The notes under the pieces were generated by a model. It did no database searches, was not told the origin of the DNA, and saw only the letters and a list, made by a program, of their open reading frames with translations. Source: Hirschia sp964352025 (GTDB taxonomy: Bacteria; Pseudomonadota; Alphaproteobacteria; Caulobacterales; Hyphomonadaceae). From it: DNA of 64,000 nt. Positions 19,334 through 28,290 of the stretch are shown here, in pieces. Positions within the stretch are counted from its first letter, which is position 1. Every line of letters starts with the position of its first letter. The position numbers and the translations under genes are program-made. The stretch lies in contig CAYGPZ010000001.1 in assembly GCA_964352025.1 (NCBI GenBank), positions 1 to 64,000 of the forward strand, read 5' to 3'.

Positions 19334-21607
19334 ATGAGTTCGAAACGCCCGTCTTTTACAGATGAAGAAGCTCTAGCATTTCACCAAGAACCAACCCCTG
19401 GCAAAATTTCCATGCTACCGACAAAGCCAATGCAGACCCAGCGGGATCTGTCACTGGCCTATTCCCCCGGTGTGGCGGTTCCGGTTGAAGCAATCGCAAA
19501 AGATGAAGACCTAGCGTATGACTATACTGCAAAAGGTAATACCGTAGCGGTCATATCAAACGGGACAGCAATACTTGGTCTTGGTGACCTTGGTGCGATG
19601 GCGTCGAAGCCTGTGATGGAAGGTAAGGCGGTTCTATTTAAGCGTTTTGCAGATGTCGACTCATTTGACGTTGAAGTCGATACAAAAGACCCTGAAAAGC
19701 TGATTGAGTGCGTTCGTTTAATTGGACCAAGTTGGGGTGGAATAAACCTCGAAGATATAAAATCCCCCGAGTGTTTTCAAATTGAAGCGGAATTGCGTGA
19801 AAAACTGAAAATCCCTGTTTTCCATGATGACCAGCACGGAACCGCAATTATCGCTGCAGCAGGCCTGATAAACGCCGCTGAAATCACTGGGCGTAAACTC
19901 AAAGACATTAAAGTCGCAGTTTCAGGTGCCGGAGCAGCTGGACTATCTGTGGCAGGCCTCATCCATCACCTAGGCGTTCCAAAATCGAATATCCTCATGT
20001 GTGACCGTGATGGTGTGATCTATCAAGGCCGTACCAAAGGCATGGATCAATATAAGTCTGCTTTCCAGGTTAAAACCAAGAAACGTACACTTGCTGAAGC
20101 CGTAGATGGTGCTGACGTATTGATCGGTCTGTCCGTCAAAGGCGCTGTTAGCAAGGACATGGTAAAATCCATGGCCAAAAACCCGATCATATTCGTGATG
20201 GCCAATCCTGACCCTGAAATCAAACCCGAAGAAATCATGGAAGTCCGCAATGACGCCATCATTGCAACGGGACGGTCAGACTATCCAAATCAGGTCAATA
20301 ATGTTCTTGGATTTCCATACATTTTCCGTGGTGCATTAGATGTTCGCGCTTCGGCGATCAATGAAGAGATGAAAGTCGCCTGTGCACGCGCCTTGGCGAT
20401 GCTGGCACGTGAAGATGTTCCAGATGAAGTTGCGGCTGCCTATCACGGTGCACGTCCAAAGTTTGGGAAAGACTACATCATTCCAGTCCCATTTGACCCA
20501 CGTCTGATTTCCTACATCCCTCCATTCGTCGCGCAAGCAGCCATGGACACCGGTGTCGCACGTAAACCAATCGAGGATATGGAAGCGTATTCCAACACGC
20601 TGGCACGCCGCCTAAACCCATCTGCTGGGTTTTTACAACGTTTCCAAGGTGCTGTACGTCGCGAAGAGCCAAAACGTATCGTATTTGCCGAGGGTGAAGA
20701 GCCCTCAATTATCCGCGCAGCATTTGCATTCAAAAACCAACAATTGGGTCATCCAATTCTTGTTGGTCGTGAAGAACGCGTCAAAGCCAATATGCGTTTG
20801 CTCGGTGTACCTGAAAACGAGCTAGAAATTATCAATGCACGCTTGTCAGAGAATAACTCAACCTATTTTGATTATCTCTACAAACGCACACAGCGCAGTG
20901 GTCTTTTGCAGCGTGATGTGCAGCGACTCGTCAATAATGATCGTAACGTATTTGGGGCCTGTATGGTCGCATGTGGCGATGCTGATGGAATGATAACAGG
21001 TCTGACACGTAACTATCACACGGCTCTGCGTGATATTCGCCTTGTTGCAGATGAGCGCCGCGGCGAACACGCGATCGGTATGTCAATCATTATTTCTAAA
21101 AATGGTCCACTCTTCGTCGCCGACACGGCAATTACCGAATTACCAACCGCTGAGCAATTGGCCGATACAGCTATTTTAACCGCCAAAGTTGTTGAGCGCA
21201 TGGGCTTTGAGCCGCGCGTTGCTTTCCTATCAAACTCGACATTCGGATACCCACATGGCGTGCGTTCTGACGCAGTACGTCAGGCATCTGACCTCATGGC
21301 GTTGCGCGATGAAGTCGATTTCGAATATGAAGGTGATATCGCGGTTGACGTAGCGTTAAATCCAAATGCGCGCGAAACCTATCCATTCAGTCGCTTGAGT
21401 GCTCCTGCAAACATACTCATCATGCCTGCGGTACACTCTGCTTCGATATCAACAAAGCTTGCAGCCTATCTTGGTGACACAACCGTTGTGGGGCCACTAT
21501 TACTAGGCCTCAACGCCCCTGTTCAGATATTGCAAATGGGCGCGTCTGTATCTGATATCGTCACAATGGCCACTTTTGCAGCCTATGACCCACAAAGCGA
21601 AGACTGA
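19334..21607 (+). CDS. maeB: NADP-dependent malic enzyme with phosphotransacetylase-like domain
   Basis: Oxidative decarboxylation of malate to pyruvate with NADPH formation. The 757-residue length is typical of the MaeB class. The malic N-domain (about 1-160) contains LAYSPGVAVP and the catalytic region FHDDQHGTAIIAAAGL. The NAD(P)-binding domain (about 165-410) has VSGAGAAGLSVAGL. The C-terminal PTA-like domain (about 430-757) probably has a regulatory role, binding acetyl-CoA, and not transacetylase activity. An AAGGA site lies just before the ATG. It is monocistronic, with a strong terminator downstream. Confidence 0.96.
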   Translation: MSSKRPSFTDEEALAFHQEPTPGKISMLPTKPMQTQRDLSLAYSPGVAVPVEAIAKDEDLAYDYTAKGNTVAVISNGTAILGLGDLGAMASKPVMEGKAVLFKRFADVDSFDVEVDTKDPEKLIECVRLIGPSWGGINLEDIKSPECFQIEAELREKLKIPVFHDDQHGTAIIAAAGLINAAEITGRKLKDIKVAVSGAGAAGLSVAGLIHHLGVPKSNILMCDRDGVIYQGRTKGMDQYKSAFQVKTKKRTLAEAVDGADVLIGLSVKGAVSKDMVKSMAKNPIIFVMANPDPEIKPEEIMEVRNDAIIATGRSDYPNQVNNVLGFPYIFRGALDVRASAINEEMKVACARALAMLAREDVPDEVAAAYHGARPKFGKDYIIPVPFDPRLISYIPPFVAQAAMDTGVARKPIEDMEAYSNTLARRLNPSAGFLQRFQGAVRREEPKRIVFAEGEEPSIIRAAFAFKNQQLGHPILVGREERVKANMRLLGVPENELEIINARLSENNSTYFDYLYKRTQRSGLLQRDVQRLVNNDRNVFGACMVACGDADGMITGLTRNYHTALRDIRLVADERRGEHAIGMSIIISKNGPLFVADTAITELPTAEQLADTAILTAKVVERMGFEPRVAFLSNSTFGYPHGVRSDAVRQASDLMALRDEVDFEYEGDIAVDVALNPNARETYPFSRLSAPANILIMPAVHSASISTKLAAYLGDTTVVGPLLLGLNAPVQILQMGASVSDIVTMATFAAYDPQSED

Positions 21608-21652
21608 TAGCCTTTGCAAATTTACTGCGTATCGAATTGAACTTATTATTGG

Positions 21653-21683
21653 GAGCCGGTGTTTACGCATCGGCTCTTTTTAT
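21653..21683 (+). terminator. Rho-independent terminator of maeB
   Basis: A 9-bp stem, GAGCCGGTG paired with CATCGGCTC (one G-U pair), closes a TTTACG loop and is followed by TTTTTATT. It lies 45 bases after the maeB stop, and its T-run touches the end of the convergent ampG gene. The minus-strand side has no strong T-run, so it probably serves maeB only. Confidence 0.9.
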
Positions 21684-23590
21684 TAAGAAGCGGCACTTTC
21701 ACCCAAAGGTTGGTCTGCTTTGAAATGATGAACCAACCAAATAACTGCCATCGCAGGCACACCTACAAGCGCAGTGAGAATAAAGAACATCTCCCAATCC
21801 ACGCGGTCAGCTAAAACGCCTGACATACTTGCCAATAATTTTCCGTACAAAGCAAAAAATGACGTGAACAATGCATATTGCGTCGCCGAAAATCCCTTCG
21901 ATGTCAGGGATGACATATACGCAATGAAAACTGTCCCCGCAAAACCAGCCGCAATATTGTCGGCAGTTACGGTGACAAATAATTGCCAAAACACTGCTTC
22001 AGGTTGGTGAGCCAACCACGCAAAAGCGGCATTGGTCGTGATCATCAATATTTCACCGATTATCAGCGAGCGAAAAAAACCTAAGAATCTAACTGATACA
22101 CCGGCAAACACCGCACCGACAATCAAAATCCATGGTCCAATAGAACCAGACACCAATCCAAATTCGGTTTTCGTGAATCCATGGTCAACATAGAACGGTT
22201 TAGCCATCACACCCATTGTGGTGTCAGTCATCCGATATGTTGCAATCATCAAGAGAAGAAGACCTGCTCCCGGTCCATATTTGCGCGCATAATCCACAAA
22301 AGCACCTAAAGCAACATTGGATGTAAGGTGCGGGGATGTAGGGCTGTTGCGGAGCCAAACCCCAAGCCCAGAGGCAAACAGAAATGGCGAAATTGCTAGC
22401 AGGATTAGCGCATATACGCCGCCGAATGAGATGAAGACCCCAAATCCAGAACCAATTCCTCCCAACACCCATTGAATACTCTCAACAATTGTTTTTACAG
22501 CTGATAAAATAATCCCGCCAATGGGAGCAATACCGCCCGCACTATTCCACTCAGAAATAACACTTGGCCACTCTGGAAACGTCCTAAATCCTTGAACAAT
22601 TAAAAGTAAAACCAAACCCAGACCAACAATAAAGCCTACAGCCTTTGCGATCTCAGCTGGAATAGAAAACCCAGCTTGCTTTACCACTGACCTTGCCTGT
22701 GGAAGCAAAAAGCTAAGCGCACCTATAAACAGGGGAACCCATGCGCCTGCATAATAAAGCATGGCACCATTCCTGAATAAATTCAGTTCTTTTACCTGTT
22801 CTACGCCTTGTGCATCTACATACGATTGTTCTTGTGTGGGTACGACCATTAAAATCAAAGTGGCGAGTAAAGCCCCTGCAACGGCCAGAATAACCGACAT
22901 CGCAATTGGTTTGTAAGATTGTTGATCGGCGCTCCACATAGAGCGATCTGGTTCACATGCTTTGAACAAGCCAATACCAGCAATAGCCATCAAAAATGCC
23001 ATTGCCCAGTAAGCGCTGCTCCAATTTATCGCATCAGCAAAAGCGAGCGCGCCTCCACCAGCCGCAATCAACCCAAATCGATAGCCCGTTTGCGTCGCAG
23101 CAGCCATTTCACCATGTTCTTCATCGTCCGCTACATCAATACGCCAACCATCAATGACAATATCTTGTGTCGCCGAAAAAAACGCGACGATAATTGCGCA
23201 CATTGCTGTCCAAGTCAGGTTGGATGCAGGATCACTAATTCCAAGAGTAATCAATCCGAAAATAAGACCAATTTGACATACAAAAATCCAAGCACGCCTA
23301 TGCCCCAGAAGATTTGCTAATCCTGGAACCTTTAACCGATCAACTAGAGGGGCCCACAGAAATTTAAATGCGTAAAACAGGCCTATAAGTGACAAAAAAC
23401 CAATCGTTGTTCGACTGATCCCTGCTTCTCTGAGACGAGTAGAAAAAGTTCCATAAATAAGTAAAATAGGGAGCCCCGATGAGAATCCTAAGACTAGCAT
23501 TGCTGCTATTTTGGGACTGGTATACGGCCCCATTGCTTTCCTAATCGACTGAAAAATGCGTTCGAAGTTTTGATTGAGTTCGATCTGCAT
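21683..23590 (-). CDS. ampG: AmpG-like MFS permease
   Basis: Major facilitator superfamily inner-membrane protein, most like the AmpG group that imports anhydro-muropeptides for peptidoglycan recycling. The 635 residues exceed E. coli AmpG (about 490), with extra hydrophobic and loop segments in the middle (about 210-400), as seen in several alphaproteobacteria. Typical stretches are LGFSSGLPILLIYGTFSTRL, APLVDRLKVP, VDHGFTKTEFGLVSG and the MTDTTMGVMAKPFY segment. Its ATG shares a base with the stop of the upstream kinase gene (TAATG), so the two are translationally coupled. The true substrate is not proven. Confidence 0.85.
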   Translation of the reverse strand: MQIELNQNFERIFQSIRKAMGPYTSPKIAAMLVLGFSSGLPILLIYGTFSTRLREAGISRTTIGFLSLIGLFYAFKFLWAPLVDRLKVPGLANLLGHRRAWIFVCQIGLIFGLITLGISDPASNLTWTAMCAIIVAFFSATQDIVIDGWRIDVADDEEHGEMAAATQTGYRFGLIAAGGGALAFADAINWSSAYWAMAFLMAIAGIGLFKACEPDRSMWSADQQSYKPIAMSVILAVAGALLATLILMVVPTQEQSYVDAQGVEQVKELNLFRNGAMLYYAGAWVPLFIGALSFLLPQARSVVKQAGFSIPAEIAKAVGFIVGLGLVLLLIVQGFRTFPEWPSVISEWNSAGGIAPIGGIILSAVKTIVESIQWVLGGIGSGFGVFISFGGVYALILLAISPFLFASGLGVWLRNSPTSPHLTSNVALGAFVDYARKYGPGAGLLLLMIATYRMTDTTMGVMAKPFYVDHGFTKTEFGLVSGSIGPWILIVGAVFAGVSVRFLGFFRSLIIGEILMITTNAAFAWLAHQPEAVFWQLFVTVTADNIAAGFAGTVFIAYMSSLTSKGFSATQYALFTSFFALYGKLLASMSGVLADRVDWEMFFILTALVGVPAMAVIWLVHHFKADQPLGESAAS

Positions 23591-25140
23591 TAATTCTCTT
23601 TCCTCTCGGAAACGGCCCAGCTTAGAGCGAGGTCTCGCAAACGCTGGGGATCTATCGGTTTGGCCGCAACTAAACTTACGCCAGCTCTATCTGCTTTTGC
23701 CTCAAGGTCGGGATCTACATCCGCAGTCACAGCAATGACCGGCACATTACTTACCACCCCGTCTAAAGCGCGAATACGGCGTGTTGCTTCCAACCCATCC
23801 ATAACGGGCATTCTGACATCCATAAAGACGATCGAATATGGTGTATTTGAGGCTGCCTCTATCGCTTCCGCTCCCGTGCCAACAGTGTCTACTGCAAACC
23901 CAGCCGTTACCAGCGCGCGTTTTGCCAGTAATGAATTGACCGGATTATCATCCGCGATGAGAGCGCGTGCCCCCTTAGGCGCAGTATTCTTGCTTTCTTG
24001 CGTTTCCTTTATCTCTTCACCGCGCGCGGCGATCTCAACGCGCTTAGCAATCGACGAGCCGCGCAATGGACGTATCAAATATCCAACACACCCCATTTCT
24101 CGAAAGGCAGGGATTTGCGCGCGGTCTTCCGGACGTAAGACCACCAAAGTGGGTGATTTCTTCGTGAGTTTCTTAATCTTGGTTGGAGAAAGAGAGGCAT
24201 CAATAATCGCGACATCAGCCTTTTTTCGACCAGATACAACGCTGCATTTCAGGTTGGAATTCGCCAGTGCGCTCATCACAGCTATCTGAGAAGCGCAACT
24301 TGCTTGAAGGTCTACGTTTAGCGATTTGGAAGCTTTTTTTGAGTTATCGCTCGTCTTAGATGCTTGTTCAATTTCAAGCGGCAAAGTTAGAAAGAAACCA
24401 GCCCCCTGCCCAACTTCACTCGATATATGCAATCGGCCTTTCATCGCCTTTGCAAGCCGTTGCGCGATCGCAAGCCCAAGACCAACACCGCTATCACGCC
24501 CTGCATCTGAAGCAGAAACCTGACCATAGGCTGAAAATATTTTTTCATGTTCTGATTTTGGGATACCAGCGCCCGTATCTCTGACCGCAAAAACAAGCTC
24601 GCCCGTTTTATCTTGGCGTGCAGTAACCAATATGCCGCCTGTTTGGGTGAACTTGATCGCGTTGCCTGCTAAATTAAACAGGATTTGCCGAATACGTCCC
24701 GCATCTCCGATAAACTTGGTCGGCAGTCCCGGCATTGCAGCAGCAGCGATATCTAGGTTTGCAGCATGCGCGCGTGGAGCCAATAATTCGACAACATCCT
24801 GAATAAGTTCAGCCGTATCAAATGGCGCGATATCAAGCGGTATTTCGCCAGCTTCCAGTCTTGAATAATCTAATACGTTATTCAGCAAATCCAAAAGTCT
24901 TGAACCGCTTTTACCAATCGCCTCGACATATTCTTTCTGCACAGGCGAAAGGTCTGTTTCTTCCAACAAAGAAACCATCCCCAAAATACCATTCAATGGT
25001 GTCCTGATTTCGTGAGAAACAGACGCGGTAAAACGCTGAGATGTATCCAAACCCTCCGGCGCAGGTGGTTGGGAGGTCGTTTTCTCGTTCGATACAGGTA
25101 AAGACATCTTCTCACTCGCAGACTTATTCCTGATCGACAT
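23590..25140 (-). CDS. Soluble hybrid histidine kinase with C-terminal receiver domain
   Basis: A 516-residue two-component protein without transmembrane or recognisable sensor domain. HisKA has the H box SHEIRTPLNG (phospho-acceptor H43). The HATPase domain has the N box NLAGNAIKFT, G1 DTGAGIP and G2 GVGLGLAIA. A divergent receiver-like segment (about 270-370) follows. The C-terminal REC (392-516) has acidic pair D397/D398, phospho-acceptor D441 in FMDVRMPVMDG, T472 and K494. The start at ATG 25140 is preferred to an upstream TTG (25161) that lies within a hairpin. It is coupled to the AmpG-like permease by a TAATG overlap. The signal and output are unknown. Confidence 0.9.
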   Translation of the reverse strand: MSIRNKSASEKMSLPVSNEKTTSQPPAPEGLDTSQRFTASVSHEIRTPLNGILGMVSLLEETDLSPVQKEYVEAIGKSGSRLLDLLNNVLDYSRLEAGEIPLDIAPFDTAELIQDVVELLAPRAHAANLDIAAAAMPGLPTKFIGDAGRIRQILFNLAGNAIKFTQTGGILVTARQDKTGELVFAVRDTGAGIPKSEHEKIFSAYGQVSASDAGRDSGVGLGLAIAQRLAKAMKGRLHISSEVGQGAGFFLTLPLEIEQASKTSDNSKKASKSLNVDLQASCASQIAVMSALANSNLKCSVVSGRKKADVAIIDASLSPTKIKKLTKKSPTLVVLRPEDRAQIPAFREMGCVGYLIRPLRGSSIAKRVEIAARGEEIKETQESKNTAPKGARALIADDNPVNSLLAKRALVTAGFAVDTVGTGAEAIEAASNTPYSIVFMDVRMPVMDGLEATRRIRALDGVVSNVPVIAVTADVDPDLEAKADRAGVSLVAAKPIDPQRLRDLALSWAVSERKEN

Positions 25141-25158
25141 AGCTATCGGCTTGGTTAA

Positions 25159-25180
25159 CAAAACCTTACATTCGGTTTTG
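25159..25180 (-). terminator. Hairpin after comM, possible weak terminator or attenuator
   Basis: A perfect 7-bp inverted repeat (CAAAACC with GGTTTTG, 8-base loop) lies between the comM stop and the kinase ATG. On the transcribed minus strand it is followed by only two T residues, so full termination is doubtful. It may reduce read-through from comM or stabilise the mRNA end. Confidence 0.35.
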
Positions 25181-25192
25181 TCAGGTCTGCAT

Positions 25193-26731
25193 TTAAACGT
25201 TTAACAACTCATTTGAGTTCTTTGACAAACCAATTGGCCGATATCTGTAATTTAAAGCTTCCGCTATGTGTACGCGCCGAATCATCTCTGAACCGTCTAG
25301 GTCAGCAATTGTGCGCGAAACCTTTAAAACACGGTGATACCCCCTCGCCGATAAGCCCAACTTATCAGCTGCTTTCATCAACAGATCCGATCCGTCTTGC
25401 TCAGGCGTACAAAATTTCTCAATCAACGACATACCTGCATCGACATTTAACCGCCGCGCCTGTGTGGTGGACTGGTATCTACTTTCCTGAATAGCGCGCG
25501 CATACTGCACACGTTTGGCGACCTCTGCACTGCCCTCTTTGGGTGGCGGCAAGGTTAAATCCATCGCTGTGACAGCAGGGACATCAACAAATAAATCAAT
25601 TCGATCTAAAAATGGCCCCGATACGCGTCCCATATAGTCTGATTTACAATGAGGTTTACGCCGACACATCGTTTCTGCCTGTCCGCCCCCACATTTACAC
25701 GGGTTTGCAGCCGCTATGAGTTGAAACCGGCTTGGGTATTTTACATGCCTATTTGCACGCGAAATAACAGCCTCGCCATTTTCTAGTGGTTGGCGCAAAC
25801 TATCAAGAACCTGCCCTGTAAACTCGGGTAATTCATCCAAAAACAACACGCCATGGTGCGCCAATGAAACTTCGCCCGGGCGCGCCTTTAATCCTCCGCC
25901 AACCATTGCCGCCATGCTCGCAGAATGGTGCGGGGCGCGAAAAGGTCGAATACGTGATAACTGGCCTTTTTCCAAAACACCTGCAATGGATTGTATTTGG
26001 CTGACTTCCAGCAATTCATGTGCACTAAGAGGTGGCAATATACCTGCAAGCCTTTGTGCTAACATGGTTTTTCCTGCGCCTGGAGGCCCCAACATTAACA
26101 GATTATGCCCGCCTGCCGCCGCGATTTCTAAAACGCGTTTTGCGACTTCCTGACCTTTGACATCTTTTAAATCAGGAATTGTCATTTCTTCTGTCAGCTC
26201 ACCTGGCTTGGCAGCTCCAATTTGTTGGTTTCCTTTAAAATGGGAAATTAAAGCCATCAGGCTTTTTGCTCCAAGAACATGACCACCAGACCACGCCGCC
26301 TCGGCTCCACATATTTCAGGACAAATTAAAGTCTTATCCAAACCTTCCGCTGCCATTGCGGCAGGCAATGCACCGGGTATAGAAGCGATATTTCCATCCA
26401 GAGATAGCTCCCCTATCGCCGCTAGATTGTCCAACGCCCCATTAGGGATGACACCAATTGCTTGAAGAAGAGCGAGAGCGATCGCCAGATCATAATGGCT
26501 CCCCTCTTTAGGAAGGTCAGCAGGTGCAAGATTGACGACAATACGCTTGGGAGGAAGAGACAATCCAAGAGAAGAAAATGCTGCACCTACGCGTTCACGG
26601 CTTTCCGCCACTGCTTTGTCAGCTAAGCCAACAATTGCAAAATGAACCTGCCCGCTAGAAAGCTGGACCTGCACATCCACAGGATTGGCTGTTACACCCT
26701 CAAATGCGAATGTTGTAATTCGACTAACCAT
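25193..26731 (-). CDS. comM: YifB/ComM-family AAA+ ATPase (Mg-chelatase-like)
   Basis: A 512-residue protein of the ComM family. ComM is a hexameric helicase that promotes branch migration during natural transformation; the family is also widespread in non-competent bacteria. An N-terminal ChlI-like domain (about 1-170) precedes the AAA+ core with Walker A GPPGAGKT and Walker B LFLDELPEF. The cysteine-rich insert has NPCKCGG, MC and HC. A C-terminal Mg-chelatase C domain ends in HIAEALNYR. The ATG at 26731 is chosen over a TTG at 26743; a GGGGGA site precedes it. In alphaproteobacteria it often sits beside gshB. Confidence 0.94.
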   Translation of the reverse strand: MVSRITTFAFEGVTANPVDVQVQLSSGQVHFAIVGLADKAVAESRERVGAAFSSLGLSLPPKRIVVNLAPADLPKEGSHYDLAIALALLQAIGVIPNGALDNLAAIGELSLDGNIASIPGALPAAMAAEGLDKTLICPEICGAEAAWSGGHVLGAKSLMALISHFKGNQQIGAAKPGELTEEMTIPDLKDVKGQEVAKRVLEIAAAGGHNLLMLGPPGAGKTMLAQRLAGILPPLSAHELLEVSQIQSIAGVLEKGQLSRIRPFRAPHHSASMAAMVGGGLKARPGEVSLAHHGVLFLDELPEFTGQVLDSLRQPLENGEAVISRANRHVKYPSRFQLIAAANPCKCGGGQAETMCRRKPHCKSDYMGRVSGPFLDRIDLFVDVPAVTAMDLTLPPPKEGSAEVAKRVQYARAIQESRYQSTTQARRLNVDAGMSLIEKFCTPEQDGSDLLMKAADKLGLSARGYHRVLKVSRTIADLDGSEMIRRVHIAEALNYRYRPIGLSKNSNELLNV

Positions 26732-26804
26732 ATCGTCCCCCAAATATTCCTATATGTGGATATCACACGCAAAGGAACATTTGAAGAACAAATTTCAATT
26801 TTTC

Positions 26805-27128
26805 TTAATTTGAGGCTACTTCTTCACCTGCAGGTATAGCTAATTCAGGCTCAAATGTTTCAATTTTTACGGATTCATCAACAGGAAGATCAACATCTCC
26901 CAACGCGGTCTTACTTTCGGTCTCACCGGTAGGACCAGAAAAATTAAATCCACCAGATGAATCTGCTGCAGAGTCAACTCCGGGAATGGCAAAATTAAAT
27001 CCGCCGCTCTCAGATGATTGTGTTTCTTCCGGTTGAGCAGGAGGGTTAGCTTCTTCTTCAGCGGCACATGCTGCTGGGACAAATGCGATAAGCGCACAAG
27101 AAATCAAACCTAATGATGCGTTTTTCAT
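26805..27128 (-). CDS. Small exported protein with SGGFNF repeats, function unknown
   Basis: A 107-residue protein, not recognised. The chosen ATG (27128) has an AGGGA site and begins a classical signal sequence, MKNASLGLISCALIAFVPAA; the frame further upstream looks non-coding. The signal ends in PAAC-AAEEE, either a weak lipobox (C21) or a signal peptidase I site. The mature part is acidic and low in complexity. It has two copies of SGGFNF (41-46 and 58-63), each followed by a short Pro/Gly segment, and then an acidic tail. It lies between gshB and comM on the same strand and probably faces the periplasm. No function is proposed. Confidence 0.72.
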   Translation of the reverse strand: MKNASLGLISCALIAFVPAACAAEEEANPPAQPEETQSSESGGFNFAIPGVDSAADSSGGFNFSGPTGETESKTALGDVDLPVDESVKIETFEPELAIPAGEEVASN

Positions 27129-27242
27129 GATATCTCTTCCCTTTAAATGGTTCAGGCTCAAACTCTGGAGCCTTAAAACATAATTCTGTTGCGTTATTCG
27201 ACCCACCTCACACGGATGTGTCAACTTTAACTCTTAAATTAT

Positions 27243-28187
27243 CTAACTATTCTTGAACTTAGACTGAATGACATCCCACATGCGGCCTACTGGATCGATA
27301 CCCGTCATATTCTTAATGGCCTGAGCACCCGTTGGAGATGTTACATTGACTTCAGTTAGATAGCCGCCAATCACATCAATACCTACAAATATCAAACCGC
27401 GCTTTTTCAGTTCCGGTCCGATAGCCTCACAGATTTCCAGTTCCCGTTCTGTAAGCTCTGAACCTTTGGCTGTTCCACCAACGACAAGGTTGGAACGGAT
27501 AGCTCCCTCAGGCGGCATTCTGTTTATCGCACCGCACGGCTCACCATCGACCAGAATAATACGTTTATCACCCGCGGACACGGACGGTAAAAAAGCCTGT
27601 GCAATAAAGGGCTCTGGTGCTTTTTCTTGAAACATTTCAACCAATGCTTCGAAATTTCCATCATCTGGCTTCACGCGCACAACCGACGCACCACCATGCC
27701 CGTATAAGGGTTTTAATACGATGTCTTTGTGTTTGTCTCTAAACACCTGAATAGCCTCTAAAGAACGACTGATAAGCGTTGGTGGCTGTAAATCTGGGTA
27801 TTCCAAAGGAAATACTTTTTCCGGGCTAGACCGGACCCACTCAGGATCATTCACAACCAGTGTATCACCCTTGATCAATTCGAGAAGATGCGCACCTGTC
27901 AGGTATCCCATATGAAATGGCGGGTCCTGCCGCATCAAAACAACATCAACGTCAGCACGCATATCAATTAAAACACGTTCGCCTAGCTCGCAATGTCCAT
28001 CATCACCACGAAAAACTTTTGCTGGCTTTACCCACGCCTTAACTTCTCCAGCGTCGTAAAAAAGATCATCTACTTGATACACCCAAATCGAAAACCCTCT
28101 CGATTGAGCCTCTTCTATCATCGAGAAAGTCGTATCACCCGCCGGATTTACGTCTTCTAGCGGATCCATTTGAACAGCAATTCTCAT
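27243..28187 (-). CDS. gshB: Glutathione synthetase
   Basis: ATP-grasp enzyme that joins gamma-glutamylcysteine and glycine to give glutathione. The 314-residue protein begins MRIAVQMDPLEDVNPAGDTT, the hallmark of proteobacterial GshB. It contains NDPEWVRSSPEK, PLYGHGGASVVRV (ATP-grasp glycine loop) and the C-terminal TEVNVTSPTGAQAI. The ATG at 28187 is preferred over a GTG seven codons upstream; a GGAGAAG site precedes it. The nearby glyoxalase-like gene (41830-42300) may use its product. gshA is not in the window. Confidence 0.97.
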   Translation of the reverse strand: MRIAVQMDPLEDVNPAGDTTFSMIEEAQSRGFSIWVYQVDDLFYDAGEVKAWVKPAKVFRGDDGHCELGERVLIDMRADVDVVLMRQDPPFHMGYLTGAHLLELIKGDTLVVNDPEWVRSSPEKVFPLEYPDLQPPTLISRSLEAIQVFRDKHKDIVLKPLYGHGGASVVRVKPDDGNFEALVEMFQEKAPEPFIAQAFLPSVSAGDKRIILVDGEPCGAINRMPPEGAIRSNLVVGGTAKGSELTERELEICEAIGPELKKRGLIFVGIDVIGGYLTEVNVTSPTGAQAIKNMTGIDPVGRMWDVIQSKFKNS

Positions 28188-28290
28188 TTTGGGTAACTTC
28201 TCCAGCACATTATGGCTTCATCCAGCGCAATATACTGGTGAATCATTCTATTTCTAAAAGAGATAATGTCTCAGAAACGAATTGGAAGAG

